IMG/VR virus record: IMGVR_UViG_3300032770_000005
Coordinates: 62,001-126,000 of that record
DNA from: a virus
Strand: one strand, 5' to 3'
DNA: 64,000 nucleotides
In this document: positions 1-8,348 of the stretch, piece after piece
Layout of the letters: the number at the start of each line of letters is the position of its first letter
How positions within the stretch are numbered: the stretch's first letter is position 1
Made by a program: the position numbers and the translations under genes
Notes under the pieces: generated by a model
What the model was told of the DNA's origin: nothing
What the model saw: the letters and a program-made list of their open reading frames with translations, nothing else
The model's database searches: none

Positions 1-1
1 A

Positions 2-247
2 GCGCGACGCGTGCTGGGCGTCACGCAAGAAGCGTTCGCTGGCATCCTCGGCGTGTCGTTCGTGACCGTGAACCGGTGGGAGAACGGTCACGCGGTTCCT
101 CTGCGGCCGGTGCAAGATCTCCTCGACGCCCTGCTTGCCGCCTCGTGTCGCGTCAGCCGCGAGAAGCTCAGGTCCGTGTGCACCCTCGATCGTCCCTCGT
201 TTCTGCGAGAGCTGTACGCGCTGGCGTACCCGAGGCGGCGCAGGTGA
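2..247 (+). CDS. Xre-type HTH regulator, 5' end cut by window
   Basis: This is the C-terminal part of a small DNA-binding protein. The reading frame is open to the window edge, and a GTG at 11 would begin inside the first helix of the fold, so the true start probably lies upstream. The motif GVTQEAFAGILGVSFVTVNR followed by WENG is a typical Xre/Cro helix-turn-helix with its recognition helix. The tail ends in RRRR. By family it should be a transcriptional regulator that binds operator DNA. Its target is unknown. Confidence 0.75.
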   Translation, partial: ARRVLGVTQEAFAGILGVSFVTVNRWENGHAVPLRPVQDLLDALLAASCRVSREKLRSVCTLDRPSFLRELYALAYPRRRR

Positions 248-311
248 CACAGCACCCGCGTTCGGTCGGACCACCTTGCTTCGACCACTGTTTCCAGCGA
301 AACTGCTCGAC

Positions 312-659
312 ATGATGGCCAGAGGCTCGGCCGCGCTGCCTTCCTACACGCCCTCGCTGTACCTGCCCGGCTCGATGGGCCGCTACCGGCAGTACCCGCG
401 CACCGTCGTCACACGCATCCCCGGCGCCGGCTACAAGGTCGGAAAGCTGGTCTGGGGCGAGCAGGTCCTGAACCTCGACGGCGCCGCGGTCGCGCCGTTC
501 AACTACGCGTCCGTGCCTCTGCTCGGCCTGGGGCAGATCTTGCCGGCCGCGATGACGGCGAGCCCGCTGCTCGTGGCTGGCGCGCTCATCCTCATCTCGA
601 ATCTCGCAAAGTCACGCGGCTCGGTCGCGAGCAACGCGCGCCGCCGGAGCCGACGATGA
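312..659 (+). CDS. Small membrane protein with Arg-rich tail
   Basis: 115 residues from ATG 312; the ATG at 315 is equally possible and no clear Shine-Dalgarno site is present. The N-terminal half is rich in Tyr, Pro and Gly. One hydrophobic segment near the C-terminus (SPLLVAGALILISNL) is followed by the basic tail ARRRSRR, so one membrane span with a positively charged end is likely. It overlaps the next gene by ATGA. No family is recognised. The design matches other single-span basic proteins in the window, and a virion membrane role is an inference. Confidence 0.6.
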   Translation: MMARGSAALPSYTPSLYLPGSMGRYRQYPRTVVTRIPGAGYKVGKLVWGEQVLNLDGAAVAPFNYASVPLLGLGQILPAAMTASPLLVAGALILISNLAKSRGSVASNARRRSRR

Positions 660-1147
660 GCTACGCGAAGGTGCTCACGGCCGCGCAGGCGAACGCTCAG
701 ATGGGCTGGACGCCGGCGAAGATGCAGAGCTACTGGCGCCAGCGGGCGCAGCGATGCAGGGGCTTCGCCGACGAGGGCGCCTGCCTCGCTCGTGTCGCGC
801 GCCATGCGCCGGTCACGATCGTGCCCGCAGGGCTTGGTCAGACGACCGCAGCTGACGTCGGCACGACGATCGCCGACGTCACGTCGGTCGTCGCCGGTCT
901 GCTCGCGAACCCGGACCAGACGCTCCAGCAGCGGGGGCCGGCGATCGTGACCGCGCTCGACTCGTACGTCGTCGGCCCGCTCGTCGACGCGGCGGCGGCG
1001 CGTGCGACGCCCTATCTGGTCGGCTACCTGGGCCCGCCGGTCGTCGCGATGTACGTCATGGTCGCGCTGAGCACCTGGTTCTCGTACCAGGTCTTCGTTC
1101 AGAACCGCGACCGAGGTGTCGCGAAGAACAGGCGACGACGACGCTGA
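656..1147 (+). CDS. Small membrane protein with poly-Arg tail
   Basis: 163 residues, starting at the ATG of an ATGA overlap with the gene before. The N-terminal 60 residues are soluble and contain two Cys. The middle is Ala- and Val-rich, and a hydrophobic segment near residues 125-150 (PPVVAMYVMVALSTWF) is followed by a basic tail ending in NRRRRR. Topology suggests one or two membrane spans with the Arg tail on the nucleic-acid side. No known family is recognised. Gene order and tail type link it with its upstream neighbour. Confidence 0.6.
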   Translation: MSYAKVLTAAQANAQMGWTPAKMQSYWRQRAQRCRGFADEGACLARVARHAPVTIVPAGLGQTTAADVGTTIADVTSVVAGLLANPDQTLQQRGPAIVTALDSYVVGPLVDAAAARATPYLVGYLGPPVVAMYVMVALSTWFSYQVFVQNRDRGVAKNRRRRR

Positions 1148-1170
1148 GGGAAGGAGAGTCGGGGCACGCC

Positions 1171-1782
1171 ATGGCGATCAATCAGATCTCGAAGCAGGAC
1201 ATCATGCAGCTCGACCCGGTGCGTGCACGCGCAGGGCAGCGCTGGTGGCAGGAGACGGAACAGCGCGGCCGCATCGGCCGGCAGTCGGTGAACGCCGAGG
1301 AGGCAGCGCCGAAGACGTGGCTGCTCTGGAAGAACGCCTGGCAAGGCGAGGTCGAGGCGGTCATCGAGTGCGAGATCTACATCCAGCCGCGGGCGTCGGA
1401 CCCGCGTGAGATGGTCGGCGTCCTGCACGGGATGTGTCCGAAGTGCGGCGAGACGTTCCTCGTGCGTGAGGACAACAAGGAGATGGCGCTCGACTGGGTG
1501 ATCTATCGCGAGAGCAAGGGGCACCTCAGGGCATCGTGGGCGCAGTTCTGCCGCGAGCGAGGTCGATCGCCGCGGCAGGAGGACAAGATCGCAGTCGTGT
1601 CGTCGCCCGAGCGATGGCAGTGCGACTACTGCAAGAGCTGGTGCGTGCGTGTGACGGACTCCATCGCCATCACCGACATGACCGGCGCTACGCAGCTGTA
1701 CGTGACGGGCTCTCTCCGCAAGCGAGAGGACGGCACGGACGAGCTGGTGGTGGCGACGAAGGAGTCCGAGATCCTCCTCTGA
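1171..1782 (+). CDS. Zinc-ribbon protein of unknown function
   Basis: 203 residues with ATG at 1171, preceded by a purine-rich GGAAGGAGAG stretch at 1148-1157 that may act as ribosome binding site at long spacing. Two Cys pairs, CPKCGE near residue 87 and CDYCKSWC near residue 150, should bind one zinc ion as a split ribbon. The region between them is charged and contains a WVIYRES segment. Membership of a named family is not clear. A DNA- or RNA-binding or structural zinc protein is possible. Confidence 0.6.
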   Translation: MAINQISKQDIMQLDPVRARAGQRWWQETEQRGRIGRQSVNAEEAAPKTWLLWKNAWQGEVEAVIECEIYIQPRASDPREMVGVLHGMCPKCGETFLVREDNKEMALDWVIYRESKGHLRASWAQFCRERGRSPRQEDKIAVVSSPERWQCDYCKSWCVRVTDSIAITDMTGATQLYVTGSLRKREDGTDELVVATKESEILL

Positions 1783-1794
1783 CCGGAGAGCCGC

Positions 1795-2166
1795 ATGTCC
1801 TACCAGATTCAGTCGCGCACGTATCCCATCGGTCCCGGCTACTACCGGGAGCCGCAGACCTATCCGCTGTCGTACGGCATGCGGGGCATGGGCCAGCTCG
1901 CGCCGGCGCCGCCCGTGGCCACCGGCATCGGGGGCGCGGGCATCACGGTGCAGCAGATCGTGATCGGGGTCGTCGTGGTGATCATCGCGATCGTGGCGCT
2001 CTGGTACATGACCAAGGCGGCGAAGGCCGGTCGCAAGGTCGAGCGGAACGCCGTGGTGCAGCGCATCAGCACGAAGGAGCTGGCGCAGCGGCTCTTCGAG
2101 CGGCTGGAGAAGCGCGGCTACACGAACAAGGACACGCTCCGCTCGCTCGACCGTCTCGCGCGATGA
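1795..2166 (+). CDS. Single-span membrane protein
   Basis: 123 residues. The N-terminal 50 residues are rich in Tyr, Pro and Gly. A strong membrane span follows (VQQIVIGVVVVIIAIVALWY), then a basic helical tail of about 50 residues (KAAKAGRKVERN, KELAQRLFERLEKRGY). The ATG follows GGAGAGCCGC, a reasonable ribosome site. It overlaps the next gene by ATGA. It resembles small integral proteins of membrane-containing virions in design, but I recognise no homologous family. Confidence 0.65.
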   Translation: MSYQIQSRTYPIGPGYYREPQTYPLSYGMRGMGQLAPAPPVATGIGGAGITVQQIVIGVVVVIIAIVALWYMTKAAKAGRKVERNAVVQRISTKELAQRLFERLEKRGYTNKDTLRSLDRLAR

Positions 2167-2567
2167 GCGTTGTGGTCGCAGTGCTGTTGTCGGGTGTCGG
2201 CATCGTCTTTGCGGCCGTCATGGGGTACTCGTTTGGCCGCGTCGACCGCGAGGCTGAGCGCGAGGCCCGCGTCTCGCCTGCTGCGCCTCCGGAGCGCCCC
2301 GATGTGTTCGAGATCGGACAGCCGGTGTTGGTGCGCATGAGCAAGGACAACGTGTGGGTCGAGGGCGTGCTCCTTGGGTTCAGGTCGAGCGATGGCGCTA
2401 ACACGGCTGCGGTGCGCCTGAAGATGGCTGAGCGGCCTGTCGCCAACGTCGTTACCGACTGGGACGCGCCCCTCGACAGGATCCGCCGGGTCGGTCGCAC
2501 GCGCGTGGAGATCGACGAAGATGCGGGCTATCGCGAGAACGCTCGCAAGGAAAGGACGCTCTCATGA
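2163..2567 (+). CDS. Membrane-anchored small beta-domain protein
   Basis: 134 residues, starting at an ATGA overlap. Residues 1-22 (VVVAVLLSGVGIVFAAVMGY) form an N-terminal membrane anchor. After a charged, Pro-rich linker comes a compact domain (IGQPVLVRMSKDNVWVEGVL) resembling an SH3-like or KOW-like barrel, with the signature 'property of the path being wide or set by G-x-V-L'. It ends in a second ATGA overlap with the zinc-finger gene. The binding partner is unknown. Confidence 0.55.
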   Translation: MSVVVAVLLSGVGIVFAAVMGYSFGRVDREAEREARVSPAAPPERPDVFEIGQPVLVRMSKDNVWVEGVLLGFRSSDGANTAAVRLKMAERPVANVVTDWDAPLDRIRRVGRTRVEIDEDAGYRENARKERTLS

Positions 2568-3121
2568 TCCTGTGGAAGTGCGACGTGTGCTCGAAAGTGG
2601 CCGACAGTCCCACGTCCCTCGCACAATGGCGCATCATGCCCAAGCACTGGCGCCGTCGCGCCGGGTTCGTGAAGAAGGGCAGCGAACGCTACGAGGTCGA
2701 CGTCCACGTGTGCTCTGAGTCGTGCGCGAAGGCGTATGACCGGCTGGAGATCGAAAGCGGCGAAGCGTTTTCGTGGTGGAGGTCAGAAGAGACGGCGGAT
2801 CAGGTGTTCCCCCTCAAGTCTACGAGCGCCGCTGCGTCCGTGAACGTCCGTGTTGCCAAGGAGTCGGAGCGCTTTCACAAGGCGCTGCCGAAGCTCATGA
2901 AGTCTCGCGCGATGAGGGGCAAGGCGGTCGTGTTCCTTGGCGGCCGCGTGCGCTCGACGCATGACACGATGGAGCAAGCGTATGCCTCGGCGCTGAACGA
3001 GTTCGGCATCGACGGCGGCTACGTGATCGGCGTGGTTGACCAGTTCAACGTGCCGCGCGTGGTCGATGTGAGTGGCATGCGCGATCGTGCACGGAGGCGG
3101 GCTCGCGGCGCTGGCTCTTGA
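2564..3121 (+). CDS. Zinc-finger protein of unknown function
   Basis: 185 residues, translationally coupled to the gene before by ATGA. The N-terminal 60 residues hold CDVC (residues 6-9) and CSESC (about 50-54), a treble-clef-like zinc site. The C-terminal half has the pattern FLGGRVRSTHDTMEQAYASA then FGIDGGYVIGVVDQ, which looks like a small domain of the type found after retropepsin-like or substrate-binding modules. Function is not recognised. It ends in a basic tail, RARRRARGAGS. Confidence 0.55.
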   Translation: MILWKCDVCSKVADSPTSLAQWRIMPKHWRRRAGFVKKGSERYEVDVHVCSESCAKAYDRLEIESGEAFSWWRSEETADQVFPLKSTSAAASVNVRVAKESERFHKALPKLMKSRAMRGKAVVFLGGRVRSTHDTMEQAYASALNEFGIDGGYVIGVVDQFNVPRVVDVSGMRDRARRRARGAGS

Positions 3122-3142
3122 CCGCGCGGCCGGCTTGCGGCA

Positions 3143-3177
3143 GTGTCCGACACCATGTCCGACACAGTGTCCGACAC
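3143..3177 (+). repeat. Three tandem 12-bp copies of a GTGTCCGACAC palindrome
   Basis: The 11-base odd palindrome GTGTCCGACAC occurs at 3143-3153 and 3167-3177, with a one-base variant (ATGTCCGACAC) at 3155-3165, a 12-bp period. The run overlaps the start of the first glycosyltransferase gene. The same 11-mer recurs in two non-coding places, 41723-41733 and 46690-46700, which suggests an operator for a dimeric regulator rather than a coding repeat. Confidence 0.45.
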
Positions 3178-4552
3178 CAAGTCACCGCCCGAGACCGCTC
3201 AGGCAGATCTGACCGCAGCAGCGGAAGCGTTCGAGGGCCCGCAGAAGGGCGCCGCGGCGGTGAGCGAGGTCATCGGCGAGCGGATTGCCGGCTACTCCTA
3301 CGTCGCGCCGCCGGCCCCGGGCTCCGACGTGCACGGGCTGTGGCACTACTTCCCCTGCCACGACCGGTCGGGCTACGCCGCGCACGCAATCGCCATGCAC
3401 GCGATGATGCAAGACCGGCTGAAGGTCCCCGTGTCGCTCGTGCCGACGCGCTCCGCAGCGATCGACATCGACTACTTCCCGCGCGACCGCTTCGACATGC
3501 TGCTCCGGTGGAACAAGGACACGTGCGGTCATCCCGAGGCGATGATCGTGTCGCTGCCGCCGTCGCGCGAGTCGTTCCGCGAGTGGGACCGCACGCGTGC
3601 GTTCGTCATGTACTGCGCCTACGAGGCCACCGCGGTCAGCGAGTTCGCCGTGCAGATCTGCAACGACGACCGCGTGACCGCGCTCTGGTGCGTCAGCCCC
3701 TTCACGGCTCGGGCGTTCATCGACTCCGGCGTCGAGCCCGGCAAGGTGTTCGTCCTGCCGCCGCCCATCTGCGATGGGCCGTGGCTCGACATGCTCGACG
3801 ACACGGGGCCTGCGTCCGAGCCCGAGGGCATCTTCCGGTTCACGACCATGGGGACGTGGCACGAGCGCAAGGGGTTCCACGATCTGATCCGCGCCTACTT
3901 CTCCACGTTCAAGCGCGAGGAGCCGGTCGAGCTGGCCATCCGCACGTCGAGCCTCGGTGACGGCGACACGCTGCGGAAGTTCAAGGAGCGGGTCATCGAC
4001 GAGATCGCGAGCATCGCTCGCGCGTACGGCGACGCTCGCTACCCGCACTCGATGAAGATGCCGCGCATCCGCATGCTGCTCGGCACGGACCTGACCGACC
4101 GCGAGGTCATGAGCTGGCTCTGCAAGTTCAGCGACTGCTTCGTCAACGCGTCCTACGGCGAGGGGCTTGGGATTCCGGCGATGTGGGCCGCGGCGCACGG
4201 CATCCCGATCGTGTCGTCGGACTTCGGCGCGGTCGGGGAGTTCCTCGCGGACGCTCAGGTGGCGGCGCCAGTCGGCGACGTGCTGCACATGTTCCCGGCG
4301 AAGGTGGCGCCGGTGCCGACGACGATGCTGCGCTTCAACAGCCTCTTCGATCCGAACGCGCAGTGGGGCTCGTACGACGTTCCCGAGCTGGGCGCGGCCA
4401 TGCGCCGGGCATTCAGTGCTGGCCGCCGGCGCAACGACGCGCTCGCTCGGTACACGCGCTCGCGGTTCTCCTACGACAGGTGCGAGCATCCTGCGGCCGT
4501 GGCGCTGAAGTTCATCAGTCGCCCCGAGACGCTCGCGCGGTGGGGCTTGTGA
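3155..4552 (+). CDS. GT4-type glycosyltransferase
   Basis: 465 residues from ATG 3155; GTG 3143 would add four residues. The C-terminal half has the GT-B nucleotide-sugar site: FTTMGTWHERKGFHDLIRAY (beta-strand and phosphate-binding helix) and later NASYGEGLGIPAMWAAAHG, the E-x7-E region typical of family 4 retaining transferases. It should transfer a sugar from an activated donor to a glycan or protein in the cytoplasm. It overlaps the second GT4 gene by GTGA, so the two are probably made together. The SDT-rich N-terminus comes from the 12-bp repeats. Confidence 0.85.
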   Translation: MSDTVSDTKSPPETAQADLTAAAEAFEGPQKGAAAVSEVIGERIAGYSYVAPPAPGSDVHGLWHYFPCHDRSGYAAHAIAMHAMMQDRLKVPVSLVPTRSAAIDIDYFPRDRFDMLLRWNKDTCGHPEAMIVSLPPSRESFREWDRTRAFVMYCAYEATAVSEFAVQICNDDRVTALWCVSPFTARAFIDSGVEPGKVFVLPPPICDGPWLDMLDDTGPASEPEGIFRFTTMGTWHERKGFHDLIRAYFSTFKREEPVELAIRTSSLGDGDTLRKFKERVIDEIASIARAYGDARYPHSMKMPRIRMLLGTDLTDREVMSWLCKFSDCFVNASYGEGLGIPAMWAAAHGIPIVSSDFGAVGEFLADAQVAAPVGDVLHMFPAKVAPVPTTMLRFNSLFDPNAQWGSYDVPELGAAMRRAFSAGRRRNDALARYTRSRFSYDRCEHPAAVALKFISRPETLARWGL

Positions 4553-5667
4553 TCGACCTGGTCGGCCACTTCGGGTCGCGCTTCAGCTACGCGACCGTGT
4601 CGTACCAGCTCATGCTCGGGCTCCGAGAGCTGTTTGTGCTGGGTTCGGTGACGAACCTCGATGCCGACACCGTCTACGACGACGTCCGCTCGGAGGCGAA
4701 GTCCGCTGGGCATGCGGTCATCGTGGTGTCAGACCCACAAGCGCACGTGGTCGATCCCCTCTTCGAGCTGTACGGCGAGACCGGCGTGGCGCTGTTCCTG
4801 TCGCCCAACACCACCAACCTCGACCAGAAGCGCACGGAGATCTGCGGGCGCGCTGGGCGCATCTACGTGCCGTCGCGGTACTGCGAACGCACCGTCCAGC
4901 GCGCTCTCGTGCACGGCCATCATGTCAGCGCGGACGTGGTCGTGATGCCGCTCGGTGTTGCGAGCGCATTCCTTAGAAGCGAGCGCCGCGTCGAGCGGGA
5001 CTGGTCCTTGTCCAACCTCTCCGGCCTACGCATGTTGCACCTCAGTACCGACGGCTACTGGCCCGGGCGCAAGGGCACGGACGAACTGCTGGTCGCTTGG
5101 AAGCTATGGGAGAAGCAGGTGCGATCTCCCGTCCGCGGATTCTCTCTCACCGTGCACGTGACGCCGTCGCTGGCCGACGTGGTGACCCGGCGGATCGGCG
5201 ATCTGGCTCTGGAGAACGTGCGCGTCGAGGTGGGACCGGAGCGCGGCATGCAAGATTACGCGCTTCGTGCGTTGTTCGACGCGCATGACGTGCTGGTGCA
5301 GCCGTCGCGGTGCGAGGGGTTCGGCATCATGCCGCTCTCCGCGCTCTGCTTTGGTCTGCTCGTGTACACGACGGCGGACACGGGGCAGGCAGAGTATCTC
5401 TTCCCGGAGGCGGAGCCCCGTGGAGAGACGCAGGGCGTCACCGCCTGCTCGCCCTGGAGCAACTGGGTGCAGATCCCCACGCTGGCTCCTGCGCCGCTTG
5501 CGGGAGAGTTCGGCGAGGCGCCCGAGATCGACCCGGAGCAGCTCGGCGGCGTTCTCGTGCGCGACCAGGTGCGCCCGCCACAGCGGCGTCCTGACGTTCA
5601 CGAGTGGTCGTGGGAGACCAGGCGGAGGCGATGGGCCAGTTCGCTGGCAGAATGGAGCATGAGATGA
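4549..5667 (+). CDS. GT4-type glycosyltransferase
   Basis: 372 residues starting at GTG 4549, coupled to the previous gene by GTGA. The GT-B features are HLSTDGYWPGRKGTDELLVA for the start of the donor domain and VQPSRCEGFGIMPLSALCFG for the E-x7-E sugar-donor loop. The N-terminal domain is shorter than in typical bacterial GT4 enzymes. It probably acts after or with the upstream GT4 enzyme on the same glycan. It ends in an ATGA overlap with a small gene of unknown role. Confidence 0.8.
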   Translation: MIDLVGHFGSRFSYATVSYQLMLGLRELFVLGSVTNLDADTVYDDVRSEAKSAGHAVIVVSDPQAHVVDPLFELYGETGVALFLSPNTTNLDQKRTEICGRAGRIYVPSRYCERTVQRALVHGHHVSADVVVMPLGVASAFLRSERRVERDWSLSNLSGLRMLHLSTDGYWPGRKGTDELLVAWKLWEKQVRSPVRGFSLTVHVTPSLADVVTRRIGDLALENVRVEVGPERGMQDYALRALFDAHDVLVQPSRCEGFGIMPLSALCFGLLVYTTADTGQAEYLFPEAEPRGETQGVTACSPWSNWVQIPTLAPAPLAGEFGEAPEIDPEQLGGVLVRDQVRPPQRRPDVHEWSWETRRRRWASSLAEWSMR

Positions 5668-5975
5668 GCGAGATGGACGAGGTGCTGGAAGAGATCGGCG
5701 GCGGGCAGGTCGAGGTGGTGCTGCGGGCGCAGGAGTTCGTGATGCGCCCGGTCCCCAACCTCCAGCGTCCGGGCGAAGCCGCTGGCATCGCCACGGGGCA
5801 GGACAACGTGCGCTTCACCGCGCGGTCCTATCGTCGCGTGCGCACCGCTTGGGCGTTCTTCCTCGAAGAGGACGTGATGGACCCGCAGACCCGGGCGCCG
5901 CGCAAGGTGCGCTCCACCGTCTACATCCAGGCGAGCGACATCCTGTACCTGAACGTGGTCTCTTCGCTCGCCTGA
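5664..5975 (+). CDS. Small protein of unknown function
   Basis: 103 residues from ATG 5664 in an ATGA overlap, with GGAG eight bases upstream. The N-terminus is acidic (MDEVLEEIGGG). The rest alternates hydrophobic and charged residues as in a small beta-sheet protein (VEVVLRAQEFVMRP, KVRSTVYIQASDILYL). No family is recognised. Position within the glycosylation block suggests an accessory or virion role, but nothing in the sequence proves it. Confidence 0.55.
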   Translation: MSEMDEVLEEIGGGQVEVVLRAQEFVMRPVPNLQRPGEAAGIATGQDNVRFTARSYRRVRTAWAFFLEEDVMDPQTRAPRKVRSTVYIQASDILYLNVVSSLA

Positions 5976-6001
5976 GGGCAGCTCGGGAGGTCCGACGCAA
6001 C

Positions 6002-6259
6002 GTGATCGACTGGGAAGACAAGCTGGGCTCGACCAACGTTCGGATCACCTTCCGGACCTACAAGGTCTACGTCCAGAAGCTGACCGTCGTGGCGCGAGCG
6101 CACGGCTTCCGTCTGGGCGCTAGGCTATCGCTCGGCGCTGCGTTGAACCACATCATCGGCAGGTACGACGACACGGAAGAGACGGCGAAGGTGGCGTCCA
6201 TGCCTCCGGAGCCAGAACCGGTGCGGCGGCGCAAGAAGCGCCCGAGGAGGAGATCATGA
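6002..6259 (+). CDS. Small basic protein, possible ribbon-helix-helix
   Basis: 85 residues from GTG 6002, with CGGGAGG 12 bases upstream. The order of a beta strand (VRITFRTYKVYV) then helices (VVARAHGF, LSLGAALNHIIGRY) could fit a ribbon-helix-helix-like DNA-binding fold. The C-terminus is strongly basic (RRRKKRPRRRS), as in many proteins here. It overlaps the next gene by ATGA. The assignment to ribbon-helix-helix is tentative. Confidence 0.45.
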   Translation: MIDWEDKLGSTNVRITFRTYKVYVQKLTVVARAHGFRLGARLSLGAALNHIIGRYDDTEETAKVASMPPEPEPVRRRKKRPRRRS

Positions 6260-6819
6260 GCGACCAGAAGCCCCCCAACATGACCGACGAGCAGCTCGCG
6301 GAGTACATCCGGCAGCGCAAGCAGGAGGAGTTCGATCCCAACGCGCCGCTGCCGCCATCGACCGGCGTCGCGCCTCTCGCGCGCGTCACGGGTGACGGCC
6401 GAGCGCTCGCGCGCCGAGCCGCTGGCGAGATCCCGCCGAACGAGCTGCGGTTCCACTGCGGCAGCTGCGGGCAGGACAAGCAGCTTCAGTTCGACGAGGA
6501 CGAGATCGCGGCGCTGGGCGGTGACATCCGCGAGTACACCGGGCCGTGCTGGAACTGCGGCACGATGATGCTGCGTCCCTACAACGACTACTGGGGCAAG
6601 GACTTCCCCTCGATGTCGGACATGGCGAGCAAGGCGCGGCGCGAGGAGTACCGCGAGCAGGCGCAGGTCTTCGCGGACACGATCGCCGACAAGGCCGCCT
6701 CCATGCTCGTGCCGAAGCCGTCGCCCGCGGCCACCGCCGATGCTGCGCCCGCGCCGGCGGATGCGCCCGAGGACGATCTGCCCGAGGACGTCGACGTCAG
6801 CGAGCTGAAGCCGAGGTGA
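6256..6819 (+). CDS. Zinc-ribbon protein
   Basis: 187 residues. A zinc ribbon is formed by HCGSCGQ near residue 74 and CWNCGT near residue 98. It is flanked by an N-terminal charged helix (DEQLAEYIRQRKQEEFDP) and a C-terminal helix followed by an Ala-, Pro- and Asp-rich acidic tail. It overlaps the next gene by GTGA. The ribbon could bind nucleic acid or a protein partner. No named family is recognised. Confidence 0.55.
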   Translation: MSDQKPPNMTDEQLAEYIRQRKQEEFDPNAPLPPSTGVAPLARVTGDGRALARRAAGEIPPNELRFHCGSCGQDKQLQFDEDEIAALGGDIREYTGPCWNCGTMMLRPYNDYWGKDFPSMSDMASKARREEYREQAQVFADTIADKAASMLVPKPSPAATADAAPAPADAPEDDLPEDVDVSELKPR

Positions 6820-7346
6820 CCCTCGAAGCGCGCTACCGAGATGCTTGCGTCGCGCCGAGCGACATCAACGAGCATCTGCCCACGCTACGGCGGCTCGCGG
6901 CGACATGCGGCGGCCACGTGACGGAGATGGGCGTCAGGCACGGGGTGAGCACGATCGCCCTGCTCGCCGCGCAGCCGCGCGTGCTGCGCTGCTACGACAT
7001 CCTCCAGTACGACTGGTCGAGCATCATGCCGCTGCGTGGGGCGACCGATCTGCTCTTCACGGTCGCGGACTCGCGCGCCATCGACATCGAGGAGACGGAC
7101 CTGCTCTTCATCGACACGTGGCACGTGTACGACCAGCTCAAGGTCGAGCTGAGTCGTCACTCGCCGCGGGTCCGGCGGTGGATCGCGATGCACGACACGG
7201 TGACCTTCGGGGCCAGGGGCGAGGACCCGAAGTATGGCGGCCTCTGGGCAGCGGTACAGGAGTTCGTCGCGGGTGGCTGGTGGAAGATCATCGAGCACCA
7301 TCCGAACAACAACGGCCTCACGGTCGTCGAGCGTTGTGGGAAGTAG
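6816..7346 (+). CDS. Class I methyltransferase-like protein
   Basis: 176 residues from GTG 6816. VTEMGVRHGVSTIALLA fits the glycine-rich SAM-binding loop of class I methyltransferases, and LLFIDTWHVYDQL resembles the strand-4 region of the methyltransferase-24 group, often found with glycosyltransferases. The protein is short, and a catalytic residue set cannot be confirmed by eye. Its stop codon TAG (7344-7346) lies inside the left copy of an 11-bp direct repeat flanking an inserted cassette, so the next gene of the operon is now displaced. Confidence 0.6.
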   Translation: MTLEARYRDACVAPSDINEHLPTLRRLAATCGGHVTEMGVRHGVSTIALLAAQPRVLRCYDILQYDWSSIMPLRGATDLLFTVADSRAIDIEETDLLFIDTWHVYDQLKVELSRHSPRVRRWIAMHDTVTFGARGEDPKYGGLWAAVQEFVAGGWWKIIEHHPNNNGLTVVERCGK

Positions 7347-8033
7347 CAGTCATGCTTATCCGGTTGGACGCGCAAAGAAGGAGGCGCGAACCGATGACTA
7401 ACGATGACTACGAGGAGTTCGTGGACGGTCTGGCGCTGATTGGTATCACGCCACAGCCGGTGTCGCCGGAGACATTGCTGCGCGCGCTGCTCGATCAGAA
7501 TGGCCACTACGTTTCGGACAAGATCGTCGAGTTGATGGAAGTGGTTGGGTGCAGCCCGCGCACTGGCTGGGCCGTCGTCATTCCGCAGGTCGAGGCGGGC
7601 CAGCGCTGCATCCTGCCACCCGGCTTTTCCTATCGCGAGAGCGGTGAGAGATACGGCGCTTTCTTTTACGAGGAATCGCATGGCAAAAACCATGGGCCGT
7701 GGGTCATCGATCCACGCAAGGACCGCGATGCGTTCTATGCAGCGGCCAAGGACCCGCTACTCGTAGATGTCTGCCGAATCGCGTGCGCGCGGTGGGGCGA
7801 GCCGAGCGAGAGCACCAACTCGCGCGGCCAACGCCTGACGTATTTCCCATGGGGACTGGCACATCCGACAGAGTCGGTACCTGACGCCGGTGTCCAGCAT
7901 GCGCGCTGGTTTGTAGAGGGGGAGCCGGCCGCCGCTGTGGCTGTGGCAGCAGGTCGTCTAGGACACGATGCTCTTGCGATCGTCGGTGCACGCTGGATGT
8001 TCAACAATGGGCGAAAACCGGATAGCAGTCATG
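7344..8033. mobile_element. Cassette A: inverted-repeat element with target duplication
   Basis: TAGCAGTCATG is present at 7344-7354 and again at 8023-8033. Between the copies the left end reads CTTATCCGGTT and the right end reads AACCGGA, an inverted repeat. An internal GGGCGAAAACCGGAT at the right matches cassette B. Removing the insert puts the stop TAG of the methyltransferase gene four bases before the ATG of the next operon gene, which is the expected uninterrupted order. One gene of lower GC is carried and there is no transposase. Confidence 0.65.
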
Positions 8034-8041
8034 ACGGGTGA
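7394..8041 (+). CDS. Unknown cargo protein of cassette A
   Basis: 215 residues from ATG 7394, with a strong AAGGAGG eight bases upstream. It is acidic at the N-terminus, with an SPETLLRALLDQNG helix. The middle has WAVVIPQVEAGQRCILPPGF and then a WVIDPRKDRDAF segment. No family is recognised. Base composition is visibly lower in GC than its neighbours. The last codons read through the right inverted repeat and the duplicated target, so the cargo gene may have ended elsewhere before insertion. Confidence 0.6.
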   Translation: MTNDDYEEFVDGLALIGITPQPVSPETLLRALLDQNGHYVSDKIVELMEVVGCSPRTGWAVVIPQVEAGQRCILPPGFSYRESGERYGAFFYEESHGKNHGPWVIDPRKDRDAFYAAAKDPLLVDVCRIACARWGEPSESTNSRGQRLTYFPWGLAHPTESVPDAGVQHARWFVEGEPAAAVAVAAGRLGHDALAIVGARWMFNNGRKPDSSHDG

Positions 8042-8348
8042 GGAGCTTCCGCCGCTGTCGAAAGGAGAGACCGTGTTTCTCCTTTGCGGCCGCATCGATC
8101 ACGACGGACTCTCTTTGGATCCGGACAACGACGATCAGCCGGTTCTGGACCCGCGGAGCTTTTCGTGGCTCTCCGCAGAGGTGCGTGGCCGCGAGAGTTT
8201 CGATTCCTACGAGATCGTCTTTCCGGACGGTAGCGTTACGGAATACGAGCGCCGATTTCTTTTGACCCGCACCGAGGCGACGCGGTTCGCTGAAGTCGGC
8301 CTGGTGGAGTTGAAGTCAGTGGAAGCGCGCGAGCGAACTGCGCGATGA
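8031..8348 (+). CDS. Small acidic protein of unknown function
   Basis: 105 residues. ATG 8031 lies in the right copy of the cassette A target duplication and was probably the native start just after the methyltransferase gene; a longer form from ATG 8007 would begin inside the cassette end. The fold looks all-beta (ETVFLLCGRIDHDGLSLDP, FDSYEIVFPDGSVTEYERR). It overlaps the GT17 gene by ATGA and so belongs to the glycosylation operon. Function is unknown. Confidence 0.55.
   Translation: MTGEELPPLSKGETVFLLCGRIDHDGLSLDPDNDDQPVLDPRSFSWLSAEVRGRESFDSYEIVFPDGSVTEYERRFLLTRTEATRFAEVGLVELKSVEARERTAR

Noticed and set aside
135-311. A longer form of the protein ending at 659, starting at 135
   Set aside because: This part is the out-of-frame image of the HTH gene; the residues are Arg- and Ser-rich without motif, and ATG 312 suits the membrane protein better.
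3118-3960. Plus-strand frame of 280 residues overlapping the first glycosyltransferase
   Set aside because: Low-complexity Arg/Ala/His translation with no motifs; it is the shadow of the GT4 gene.
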